Positions 1 to 4,740 of a DNA stretch of 6,089 nucleotides are shown piece by piece. The stretch is taken from positions 1 through 6,089 of the forward strand of contig CAKUJT010000133.1 in the NCBI GenBank assembly GCA_934661765.1, in the 5' to 3' direction. Both the position numbers and the translations under genes were made by a program. This stretch comes from an uncultured Senegalimassilia sp. (GTDB lineage Bacteria; Actinomycetota; Coriobacteriia; Coriobacteriales; Eggerthellaceae). The first letter of the stretch is position 1. Each line of letters opens with the position of its first letter. The notes beneath the pieces were generated by a model. The model made no database searches and was not told the DNA's origin. It saw nothing but the letters and a program-made list of their open reading frames with translations.

Positions 1-137
1 TGCTCGGCGATGGCATCGATGGTGGCCTCGAAACCGTCCGGGTCCTTCAACAGCGTGGTGATGTCCTTGAACACCACGCCCGGCTTCGGATAATCGACAA
101 TGTCGGTGATGTGGCCTTCGAAATCGAACGACGACAT
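1..137 (-). CDS. apt: Adenine phosphoribosyltransferase, N-terminal 45 residues (runs off window)
   Basis: Adenine phosphoribosyltransferase salvages adenine in the cytoplasm by joining it to PRPP, giving AMP and pyrophosphate. The 45 codons visible here contain DYPKPGVVFKDITTLL (residues 15-30) followed by KDP and the helix FEATIDAIAE. This matches the conserved N-terminal segment of bacterial Apt (DYPKPGI.F.D.T.LL.DP). The PRPP-binding loop and the rest of the enzyme lie beyond position 1. The ATG at 137-135 is preceded by AGGAAAGGA with 5 bases between the final GGA and the start, a strong ribosome-binding site, so the start is well supported. The preceding gene ends 92 bases upstream, enough room for its own promoter. 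Family identity rests on the N-terminal motif alone, but that motif is distinctive. Confidence 0.92.
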   Translation of the reverse strand, partial: MSSFDFEGHITDIVDYPKPGVVFKDITTLLKDPDGFEATIDAIAE

Positions 138-169
138 GGCGGTCCTTTCCTAGAATATGCGACCAAGTC

Positions 170-175
170 ATTGTA
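170..175 (-). promoter_or_regulatory. Possible -10 box for apt
   Basis: The minus strand reads TACAAT here, five of six bases matching the TATAAT consensus. Transcription would start near position 163, giving a leader of about 26 bases before the apt ATG. No convincing -35 hexamer lies 16-18 bases upstream; the stretch there is GC-only in character (GCGCCT). It is therefore a candidate only. Confidence 0.3.
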
Positions 176-229
176 GCGCCACCGAGCGCGACAGGCGCCG
201 CCGCGCGCTGAAATCGGACGCTTCCGGCG

Positions 230-1417
230 TTAATGCCCACGAACCCACATGTTCGCCACGCCGAAACGCTGCAGCTCCTCGAACAAAAACGGCAAGTAAT
301 ACGGCCAAGCACCGCAGCCCTTGCTGGAAAAACCTTGGGTATCGCTGAGCACCTTGACGCTCCACTCCAAGTCGTCGTCCTGAGCTATGTAAGGCTGATA
401 AGCCTCCTCCCACGAGGCCAGCTCGAAGCCGAGCAGCTGCCCGCGCAATGCGGCGGCGTCTTCGGGGTTCAGTTGCAAGAACTCGCGCTGCCCCATCACC
501 CCCAGCTCCTGCTCGAGCGCCGCGCCCAGCTCGTCGAACGTGATGCGCACGGTGCTACGATTCTCCACCGAACCGCTCATAGCCAGATTGAATTCCACCA
601 TGCGCGCGCAACGCAGCACCTCGAAGCGCCGGTCCACGCGCTGACCCTCTTCAACGTCATGCTGGCCTACGATGATCTGCTCACCCGAACGAGCTCGGTA
701 ACACCCAGCCGGGACCAGCGAGTCCCCATCGATGCGCAAAATGCCGTCGACATCGAACTTCGCCCCCGAAGGCAACGGCTTCCACTGCGCATATGAGTCG
801 GAACGTTCGCCCAGGCGTTGCAACGCGCGACGACATTTCTCCAAGTTGCCGCGATAATAGTCGAACCCGTCATCGAGAGCCGCTTCGAAGTTCGCCGCCG
901 CCTGCACGTAATATGCCTGAGCCAGCCCATCGTCACGCGCGCAGCCGCGCCCATACTCGAAACAACCCCCGAGCCTAAAAGCCGAGCTTCCCAGCCAGTC
1001 AGGCTCGTTGCGGCCTTGCGCAAGCCGATGCGCCTTGCCGTACAGCGCGAACGCGCGGGCGTCCGCCGCAGCTTCGTCCGCAACTTCGATATTGCGCCAA
1101 TACAGCATGTCGCCGAGCTTGTATAACGCTTCCGGGTGTTCGCAAAACGCCGCCTGTTCGAACAGCTCCAGCGCCTGTTCGGCGTCTTCCTCGCCCAAAC
1201 GACCGTATTCGTAGATGTAACCAAGGTTCACCGCGGCTTGAGGATTGCCGAAGCTCAGGCTTTTCTCATAGAACCGCCGCGCCGCCTCGAAGCACCGCTT
1301 GTCATCGGAGGCAAGTCCATCGTTGTAGAATCGCGCGCCGATATCGAGCGACAAGCCACCGCGTTGCTGGCTGTCACGCGCTTCGTCGTATGAGGGGTCA
1401 AGATTGCGTAGGTCCAT
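230..1417 (-). CDS. Sel1/TPR-like repeat protein, 395 aa
   Basis: This is a soluble repeat protein with no signal peptide or membrane segment. The N-terminal half carries Sel1-like (TPR-related) helix pairs. The clearest is AARRFYEKSLSFGNPQAAVN continuing to LGYIYEYG (residues 45-72). Next comes EQALELFEQA with ALYKLGDMLYW (80-107), then AFALYGKAHRL with SSAFRLGGCFEYGRG (122-158), and AQAYYVQAAANFEAAL (166-181). Such arrays usually mediate protein-protein contacts. Residues 210-395 form a separate region rich in beta-type and acidic stretches (for example FDVDGILRIDGDSLVPAG) that I cannot assign to a family. The ATG at 1417 has GAAGGGA 5 bases upstream, supporting this start. The gene lies 98 bases after the WYL regulator and could be its target or partner, but only position suggests that. 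Partner and pathway are unknown. Confidence 0.85.
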   Translation of the reverse strand: MDLRNLDPSYDEARDSQQRGGLSLDIGARFYNDGLASDDKRCFEAARRFYEKSLSFGNPQAAVNLGYIYEYGRLGEEDAEQALELFEQAAFCEHPEALYKLGDMLYWRNIEVADEAAADARAFALYGKAHRLAQGRNEPDWLGSSAFRLGGCFEYGRGCARDDGLAQAYYVQAAANFEAALDDGFDYYRGNLEKCRRALQRLGERSDSYAQWKPLPSGAKFDVDGILRIDGDSLVPAGCYRARSGEQIIVGQHDVEEGQRVDRRFEVLRCARMVEFNLAMSGSVENRSTVRITFDELGAALEQELGVMGQREFLQLNPEDAAALRGQLLGFELASWEEAYQPYIAQDDDLEWSVKVLSDTQGFSSKGCGAWPYYLPFLFEELQRFGVANMWVRGH

Positions 1418-1444
1418 ATGATTCCCTTCGAGATAGACCCTTCC

Positions 1445-1453
1445 ACCATAGCA
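1445..1453 (-). promoter_or_regulatory. Possible extended -10 box for the Sel1-repeat gene
   Basis: The minus strand reads TGCTATGGT, an extended -10 arrangement (TGn followed by TATGGT, four of six to consensus). It sits 27 bases before the Sel1-gene ATG. A TTGAGG hexamer lies upstream, but with a spacer of about 22 bases, which is too long for a normal -35. Weak candidate. Confidence 0.22.
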
Positions 1454-1515
1454 GAGAATCAGCGGCGGCGTGCCTCAACCTGCCGCGCGAGAAGGAATGG
1501 GCGAGCGCGATGCGG

Positions 1516-2499
1516 CTATTCGTAGTCCTGCAGCAGATTGCGCAGATACTCGGCATACCCTTGCCGCAAGCTTGACGGCGACTCTACCGCGATCTGACCA
1601 GCGAACTGGGATATCCAGCCGAAGAAGACCGGCGTTGCCATGGCCGCCACGCTCACGCGAGCAGTGCCGTCTCCCATGTCGCTCACGCGCGCGTCCTTCC
1701 CGAAGCGATCGACCACGGCGTTCATTGCGCTTTCCCTCACGCGCAAAACCGCGCGCACCGAACTGCCCGAGAACATGCCGAACACGCGGCGATCGTATTC
1801 ATCCGCATCGAACGTGGCGATGCGGGCGTTTCGCGTTGCGCGCTGCTGCGTCACGTGGATGTCGCACATGCGGTCGACGCGGTAGTTGGCGAAATCGTCG
1901 TACTTCTCGCTGTAGCAAACCAAGTAGTAGAAGCCGTCGGAATACATCAACTGCACCGGCGTTTGCGTGTATGCCTTGCCATCATGCCGAAGCTTCACCT
2001 GAGCCGAGCAATCGTAGCCGGTGTATTTGAACGACAGCATGCGCTTGGCGGCGATGGCCTCTTGGATGATGTCAACGTTGCGGAATACGCTATCGTTCTG
2101 GCTTTTCACGCGTCCGCCAACATGAACGTGCTTTTCGAGGCCTTTTACCTGGTGTTTCGACCCCAGGCTTTTGATGGAGCGTACAAGGGAAGCCGACTGT
2201 CGCGCCGTGATGAAGCGGCTTCCCTGGACCGCATCGATAAGCAGCAGCAACTCCGATTTGGTGAGCGGACGTTTAGCCAGGAAGTAGCGCACGGGCTTGA
2301 CGCGTTGCCGCTGAATCTCAACGCCTGCGTTGTTCAGCGCCTCGAAATCGCGGTAGATGGCCTTGCGCTCCGCGGACACGCCCGCCGCCTCCAGCTCCTC
2401 GAGAATCTGCTCGAGCGTCAGTCCCTGCTCGTCATCGGTGTTCTCGAACATAATCTTCAACAGCGCCAACAAACGCTCTTTGCTGACTTCCTTCGCCAT
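1516..2499 (-). CDS. WYL-domain transcriptional regulator, 327 aa
   Basis: This is a DNA-binding regulator of the WYL family, whose members sense a ligand (often nucleic acid or a nucleotide) through the WYL domain. Residues 5-70 form a winged helix-turn-helix, with the likely recognition helix around SAERKAIYRDFEALNNAG (42-59). The WYL domain covers about 142-216: it has TPVQLMYSDGFYYLVCYSEK (180-199), where FYYL stands for the name-giving W-Y-L, and YRVDRM (206-211) containing the conserved arginine. A WCX-type C-terminal domain follows (about 246-325). The length of 327 residues is normal for HTH-WYL-WCX regulators. The ATG at 2499 is preceded by GAGGGG with 5 bases of spacing, and an in-frame TGA lies four codons upstream, so the start is firm. 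A 40-base tetranucleotide repeat lies 58 bases before the start and may affect expression. Targets are unknown; autoregulation is common for such proteins. Confidence 0.92.
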   Translation of the reverse strand: MAKEVSKERLLALLKIMFENTDDEQGLTLEQILEELEAAGVSAERKAIYRDFEALNNAGVEIQRQRVKPVRYFLAKRPLTKSELLLLIDAVQGSRFITARQSASLVRSIKSLGSKHQVKGLEKHVHVGGRVKSQNDSVFRNVDIIQEAIAAKRMLSFKYTGYDCSAQVKLRHDGKAYTQTPVQLMYSDGFYYLVCYSEKYDDFANYRVDRMCDIHVTQQRATRNARIATFDADEYDRRVFGMFSGSSVRAVLRVRESAMNAVVDRFGKDARVSDMGDGTARVSVAAMATPVFFGWISQFAGQIAVESPSSLRQGYAEYLRNLLQDYE

Positions 2500-2526
2500 A
2501 CGGACCCCTCACGCAGCTTCCTTCGC

Positions 2527-2537
2527 GCGCATTGCGC
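2527..2537. promoter_or_regulatory. Short palindrome in the WYL gene leader
   Basis: GCGCA and TGCGC flank a single base, giving a perfect 5+1+5 inverted repeat. It lies just after the predicted start point of the WYL gene and 27 bases before its ATG. That is a plausible place for an autoregulatory operator, but the arms are short and the local DNA is rich in GC steps, so chance is possible. Confidence 0.25.
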
Positions 2538-2545
2538 ATCTGCAT

Positions 2546-2551
2546 ATGATA
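2546..2551 (-). promoter_or_regulatory. Possible -10 box for the WYL regulator gene
   Basis: The minus strand reads TATCAT, five of six to the TATAAT consensus, 46 bases before the ATG. With a 17-base spacer the -35 hexamer would fall inside the CTCA tetranucleotide repeat (reading ACTCAC, a poor match). The nearest TTG-type hexamer, TTGCCT at 2611-2606, lies on the far side of the repeat, 54 bases away. The repeat therefore occupies the spacer and -35 region. Confidence 0.35.
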
Positions 2552-2557
2552 GGCGAT

Positions 2558-2597
2558 TGAGTGAGTGAGTGAGTGAGTGAGTGAGTGAGTGAGTGAG
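2558..2597. repeat. Tetranucleotide microsatellite, (TGAG)10
   Basis: Ten perfect uninterrupted TGAG units (CTCA on the minus strand) fill 40 bases of the gap between the unknown 211-residue gene, whose stop is 16 bases away, and the WYL regulator, whose ATG is 58 bases away. The perfection of the tract implies ongoing or recent slippage. It lies outside both coding regions, and a stop codon four codons before the WYL ATG rules out a frame-switch of that protein. Any effect should be on transcription or on the leader RNA. Confidence 0.97.
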
Positions 2598-2613
2598 GAT
2601 CACGCAGGCAACC

Positions 2614-3249
2614 CTATGCTGCTGGCGGGAAACTGGCGTTTGCAGCGAAAATCCGCTTGAAGTCCTCAAGGTACGGGCCGGTTATGCCCAGCCTGCAAAC
2701 CTCGTCGAAGCTGGCGATGCCGAAGCTTTCCAAATAGTCGCAAACATCGCACGCCACGGCATTCTTGTCGCCCAGCATGCCCTCGTCGTACAGCTCGCCG
2801 ACGGCGACGGCAGCGCCCATGCGGAAGAACTCCTGGAACATGCGCTCGAGCTGCGCAGAGGAAACGCCCTCACACGACGACGCATTCTCAACAGTTTCGC
2901 TTGACTCTTCGTCCAGCAGCGAATCCTCAGCAGCGTAACGCTCGGTAGTTTGATCGTACGGCTCATACGCGCCGTATCCATCGATCAGAAACTCGCCCTC
3001 GTCGAAAGAGAGAGGCTGCGAGACGCGCTGGCCCGCAAAGGTCTGAACTTGCCCTGCCGGCCCTTCGATCGCGCGGCACGCGGACCGTGAGGCACGCTGG
3101 CCCGAAAAGGCCTGAGCCCGCCCGGCTGAACTCTCGAATGCACAGCGAGCGAACTGCGCACGCCCCTTCACACGCGCATGACGACCGCGGGGCGCCTTCG
3201 AATCGATTGCAAATGCTCCGAACATGGACGTATGCTTCTTGGCGAACAT
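2614..3249 (-). CDS. Hypothetical protein, 211 aa, with internal duplication
   Basis: I do not recognise this protein. The N-terminal 80 residues are basic and low in complexity (for example KAPRGRHARVKGRAQFAR) and contain a 23-residue tandem duplication: AGRAQAFSGQRASRS (42-56) and AGQVQTFAGQRVSQP (65-79). Residues 82-128 are strongly acidic (FDEGEF, YAAEDSLLDEESSETVE). From about 129 to 205 the sequence looks helical and compact (SSAQLERMFQEFFRMGAAVA, then YLESFGIASFDEVCRLGI) and is probably the folded domain. There is no signal peptide or membrane segment. The ATG at 3249 has AAGGAG 6 bases upstream, an excellent ribosome-binding site that supports a real gene and this start. Upstream lies a promoter-like region with three CTCGAG palindromes. 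The WYL regulator follows 114 bases downstream. Its function cannot be stated. Confidence 0.78.
   Translation of the reverse strand: MFAKKHTSMFGAFAIDSKAPRGRHARVKGRAQFARCAFESSAGRAQAFSGQRASRSACRAIEGPAGQVQTFAGQRVSQPLSFDEGEFLIDGYGAYEPYDQTTERYAAEDSLLDEESSETVENASSCEGVSSAQLERMFQEFFRMGAAVAVGELYDEGMLGDKNAVACDVCDYLESFGIASFDEVCRLGITGPYLEDFKRIFAANASFPPAA
3020..3123 (-). repeat. In-frame 69-base duplication inside the hypothetical gene
   Basis: Two copies start at 3020 and 3089, exactly 69 bases (23 codons) apart. Over the first 35 bases 28 positions are identical, including the shared block CGCTGGCCCG. The duplication encodes the paired AGxxQxFxGQRxS motifs. Several differences are silent or conservative, which suggests the copies have been kept as protein. 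Confidence 0.8.
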
Positions 3250-3309
3250 TTCAGGCTCCTTACCTGCGCGTTTCTCGGTTGATGCTTTGCATGGTACGCC
3301 GTCTCGAGA

Positions 3310-3338
3310 ATTTTACTGTCCCATATAAGGGACTCGAG
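3310..3338 (-). promoter_or_regulatory. Likely promoter of the hypothetical 211-aa gene
   Basis: The minus strand reads TAAAAT at 3315-3310, five of six to the -10 consensus. Seventeen bases upstream the -35 position is occupied by CTCGAG (3338-3333), which is not a sigma-70 hexamer. Transcription would begin near 3303, inside the first CTCGAG. A poor -35 replaced by a palindrome fits a promoter that needs an activator, or one controlled by a protein bound there. The leader would be about 54 bases. Confidence 0.4.
3318..3333. repeat. Inverted repeat GTCCC-ATATAA-GGGAC
   Basis: This is a perfect 5-base inverted repeat with a 6-base AT-only centre, lying in the spacer of the likely promoter and sharing its last base with the second CTCGAG. 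It may be part of the same regulatory region. Confidence 0.5.
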
Positions 3339-3362
3339 AAAAGTTCGCCGGTTTTTCTCGAG
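3333..3362. repeat. Perfect 10-base inverted repeat CTCGAGAAAA / TTTTCTCGAG
   Basis: The arms (3333-3342 and 3353-3362) are exact reverse complements around a 10-base centre, GTTCGCCGGT. No T-run follows in either direction, so a terminator is unlikely. A pair of inverted binding sites, or a DNA or RNA hairpin upstream of the hypothetical gene, is a better reading. Confidence 0.75.
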
Positions 3363-3406
3363 CCCCCATGAACGTCAATTGCAACACCCGCCTATACTGC
3401 AGCCCC

Positions 3407-3580
3407 ACAAGCCTAGTCGTAGCAGGAGACGAACTCATAAAGAAATGGTCCCGCAAGCCTAGTGCTGTAGGAGACAGCCTTATGAAGAAGCAACCTCACA
3501 AGCTTAGCTGTAGCTGGAGGCGGTCTCATAAAGAGAGCGGTCTCGTAGACCTAGTTGACCTCATAAGCCTTAGTTGTAGC
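3407..3580. repeat. Degenerate tandem repeat array, period about 46 bases
   Basis: The core AAGCCTAG or a variant recurs at 3409, 3455, 3500 and 3547, giving spacings of 46, 45 and 47 bases. A further copy at 3565 overlaps the end of the dehydrogenase gene. Each full unit reads roughly AAGCYTAG, GTAG, GGAG(A/G)C, CTCATAAAGA, then GGTC(C/T)C. Units 1 and 3 match at about three quarters of positions. The fourth unit appears to have lost its middle. Reading frame drifts between units, so this is non-coding. The spacers are not unique sequence, so it is not CRISPR. Confidence 0.7.
3539..3551 (-). terminator. Weak hairpin after the dehydrogenase gene
   Basis: GGTCT and AGACC pair around a 3-base loop, beginning 18 bases after the dehydrogenase stop. 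On the minus strand it is followed by the pyrimidine-rich CTCTCTTTAT. The stem is short and the tract is not a clean T-run, so termination here would be inefficient at best. It lies within the repeat array. Confidence 0.3.
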
Positions 3581-4508
3581 GATAGAATCCTTCGCCCGCG
3601 TCAACGCCCGTTTTGCCTGCGTCGATGCGCTCCTTGAGCGCTGCCGCGATCTTCGCGGGAACGGTCTCGGGGTCTTTCGTGCGCGGGTCGAGCACCACGA
3701 TGTTGTACGCCGTGGTAAGGCCCACGATATCCAGGATACGGAACGGACCCAGAGGCGCGCCTGTGCCCAGCATCCACGTTTTGTCGATGGTCTCCGGATC
3801 GGCGACACCGGTTGCGTACAGCGCCTCAGCGGCGTTCAGGAACGGCACGAGCATGCTGTTCAAGATATAGCCGGGCTGCTCCTTGTGCAGCTGCAACGGA
3901 ACCATGCCAAGGTCGGCGGCAAAACGGACAACCTCATCGTAAGCAGCCTGATCGGTTCCGGGATGCCCCATGACCTCGGCAGTGTTGTTGCGCCAGATGC
4001 GATTGGCGAAATGCAGCGCCAAGAACTTCTCTGGGCGACCCGTGGATGCCGCGATCTGGCTAGGCAGCAGCGTGGAGGAGTTGGTGACAAGGATGGTGCT
4101 TTCCGGCAGATACTTTGCCAGCTCCGCGTAGAACGCATCCTTTTGCTTGGGATCCTCCGCAATGGCCTCGATCGCCAGGTCGGCATCCTTTGCCGCATCC
4201 TCATAGCTGGTGGTGAATACGATGCCCTCGAACGCCTGCTGCGCGCGCTGCTTAAGCTGCTCGATTTCGTCAACGGAAAGCTCGGGAGTGTCGGCCAAAC
4301 CACGGCAATACGCCGCAGGGTCGCTCTTCATCGCCTCAAGCGTTGCCAGATAGGTTTGACGCAGCTGCTCGAACTTCGGCTTCGCGCGCTCGACGGACCC
4401 TTCGCTGCGCAACCACACCGTAACGTTAAAGCCCTTGTATGCCGCCTGATACGCAATCTGGCTTCCCAGCACTCCACCACCGGCGACGACAACGTTCTTG
4501 ATAGTCAT
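3570..4508 (-). CDS. 3-hydroxyacyl-CoA dehydrogenase, 312 aa
   Basis: The enzyme interconverts a 3-hydroxyacyl-CoA and the 3-ketoacyl-CoA with a nicotinamide cofactor, as in beta-oxidation or butyrate-type pathways. The N-terminal Rossmann fold shows VVVAGGGVLGSQ (residues 6-17; GxGxxG loop at 10-15). Residues fitting the family's active site are present: S144/S145 in NSST, H166 in LALHFANR, E178 in NNTAEVM (the His-Glu dyad) and N217 in GYILNSMLVPFLNAAE. The C-terminal domain ends in the typical GFYRYN. Length is normal for a single-domain enzyme. The ATG at 4508 has GGAGGT 5 bases upstream; a longer upstream reading is possible but lacks family similarity, so this start is preferred. Oddly, the acidic residue that usually ends strand beta-2 and selects NAD is replaced by L33-R34. 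Substrate cannot be fixed; no other beta-oxidation genes are in view. Structured DNA precedes it and a repeat array follows. Confidence 0.93.
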   Translation of the reverse strand: MTIKNVVVAGGGVLGSQIAYQAAYKGFNVTVWLRSEGSVERAKPKFEQLRQTYLATLEAMKSDPAAYCRGLADTPELSVDEIEQLKQRAQQAFEGIVFTTSYEDAAKDADLAIEAIAEDPKQKDAFYAELAKYLPESTILVTNSSTLLPSQIAASTGRPEKFLALHFANRIWRNNTAEVMGHPGTDQAAYDEVVRFAADLGMVPLQLHKEQPGYILNSMLVPFLNAAEALYATGVADPETIDKTWMLGTGAPLGPFRILDIVGLTTAYNIVVLDPRTKDPETVPAKIAAALKERIDAGKTGVDAGEGFYRYN

Positions 4509-4541
4509 ATCCGACCTCCGATCCGCGCGTATGTTTAACTT

Positions 4542-4582
4542 GCTTATGACGCGAGACCGGATTGGGGTCCCGCGCCATAAGC
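4542..4582 (-). ncRNA. Long hairpin in the leader of the dehydrogenase gene
   Basis: The arms at 4542-4558 and 4566-4582 are 17 bases each, with 15 of 17 matching as reverse complements, around a 7-base loop. In plus-strand RNA the two exceptions are A-C mismatches. In minus-strand RNA, which is the sense of the dehydrogenase gene, both become G.U pairs, so all 17 positions pair around the loop CCAATCC. It ends 33 bases before the ATG and has no T-run, so it looks like a leader RNA structure rather than a terminator. No known riboswitch class was recognised. Confidence 0.65.
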
Positions 4583-4591
4583 CTAGCACGC
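4566..4591 (-). repeat. Dispersed copy of the 3407-3580 repeat unit
   Basis: The plus strand reads GGTCCCGC, then CATAAGCCTAG. This matches the junction of array units at 3447-3462 (GGTCCCGCAAGCCTAG) and the array's end at 3563-3573 (ATAAGCCTTAG). A few bases on, CTAGGA resembles the array's GTAGGA. The copy forms the upstream arm of the leader hairpin, so related sequence lies on both sides of the dehydrogenase gene. Confidence 0.5.
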
Positions 4592-4598
4592 CTCTAGG
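4582..4598. repeat. Short inverted repeat CCTAG / CTAGG
   Basis: Five-base perfect arms enclose a 7-base loop. One base is shared with the long hairpin next to it, so the two stems would compete only at their edges. Part of the hairpin-rich gap before the dehydrogenase. Confidence 0.45.
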
Positions 4599-4603
4599 AA
4601 GCC

Positions 4604-4629
4604 GCACCGATTTGCCACGCAAACGGTGC
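4604..4629. repeat. Hairpin GCACCG...CGGTGC with inner TTTG/CAAA stem
   Basis: Outer arms GCACCG and CGGTGC and inner arms TTTG and CAAA give ten base pairs with one bulged base and a 5-base loop. It lies between the helicase stop and the dehydrogenase start. No T-run follows on the minus strand, so it could be an atypical terminator or part of a leader RNA. Confidence 0.55.
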
Positions 4630-4660
4630 CAATTCGTTGCTACCGGCGCTTAGCGGGTCC

Positions 4661-4680
4661 GGCAGCGGCAAATCGCCGCC
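4661..4680. repeat. Imperfect inverted repeat GGCAGCG / CGCCGCC
   Basis: Seven-base arms pair at six positions around a 6-base loop. The seventh becomes a G.U pair in minus-strand RNA, the same asymmetry seen in the long leader hairpin. In such GC-rich DNA a stem of this size can arise by chance. Confidence 0.35.
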
Positions 4681-4740
4681 GATGAGCGCTCGAAACCCGC
4701 CGCTCGCCCACATGCACAGCAGCGACGACGGCAAGCATAC

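Larger units (their letters stand above)
3303..3362. promoter_or_regulatory. Cluster of three CTCGAG palindromes with A-rich flanks
   Basis: CTCGAG occurs at 3303-3308, 3333-3338 and 3357-3362. Each is flanked on one side by AA or AAAA: the first two read CTCGAGAA on the plus strand and the third reads CTCGAGAAAA on the minus strand. Centre spacings are 30 and 24 bases. Sites 2 and 3 together form a perfect inverted repeat. The cluster lies 54-113 bases before the hypothetical gene's ATG, as expected for operator sites. The binding protein is unknown. Confidence 0.6.
3250..3569. other. 320-base non-coding region between the dehydrogenase and the hypothetical gene
   Basis: No credible gene was found here on either strand. 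Reading with the minus-strand transcription, it holds the tail of a repeat array (3580-3407), a spacer, three CTCGAG palindromes (3362-3303), a likely promoter, and the leader of the 211-residue gene. The leader contains a short ATGC-TTT-GCAT inverted repeat at 3282-3292. Each part with support is listed separately. Confidence 0.8.

Noticed and set aside
176..198. GCGCC...GGCGC inverted repeat as a terminator after the Sel1-repeat gene
   Set aside because: The arms are only five GC pairs with a 13-base loop and no T-run follows; expected by chance in this composition.
233..796. Long plus-strand reading frames antisense to the Sel1-repeat and WYL genes
   Set aside because: They mirror the codon pattern of well-supported minus-strand genes, lack ribosome-binding sites and show no recognisable domains.
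2457..2669. Minus-strand 70-codon frame reading the tetranucleotide tract as LTHS repeats
   Set aside because: It overlaps the ends of two well-supported genes in another frame, has an Arg/Ser/Cys-rich shadow composition and no ribosome-binding site.
3321..3330. CCATATAAGG, a perfect match to the eukaryotic CArG box
   Set aside because: This is a bacterial locus; the match is the AT centre of a GTCCC/GGGAC inverted repeat and has no meaning as an SRF site here.
3407..3580. CRISPR array
   Set aside because: The whole unit, including what would be spacers, is related between copies; repeats are degenerate and there are no cas genes.
3368..3637. Plus-strand 89-codon reading frame across the repeat array with GDELIKK and GDSLMKK
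   Set aside because: There is no ribosome-binding site before its ATG, the unit spacing of 46/45/47 bases shifts the frame between copies, and it runs antisense into the dehydrogenase gene. The resemblance of the first two peptides follows from the DNA repeat.
4509..4622. N-terminal extension of the dehydrogenase to 350 residues
   Set aside because: The extension has no family similarity and would translate through the leader hairpin. The ATG at 4508 has GGAGGT at ideal spacing and begins directly before the Rossmann fold.
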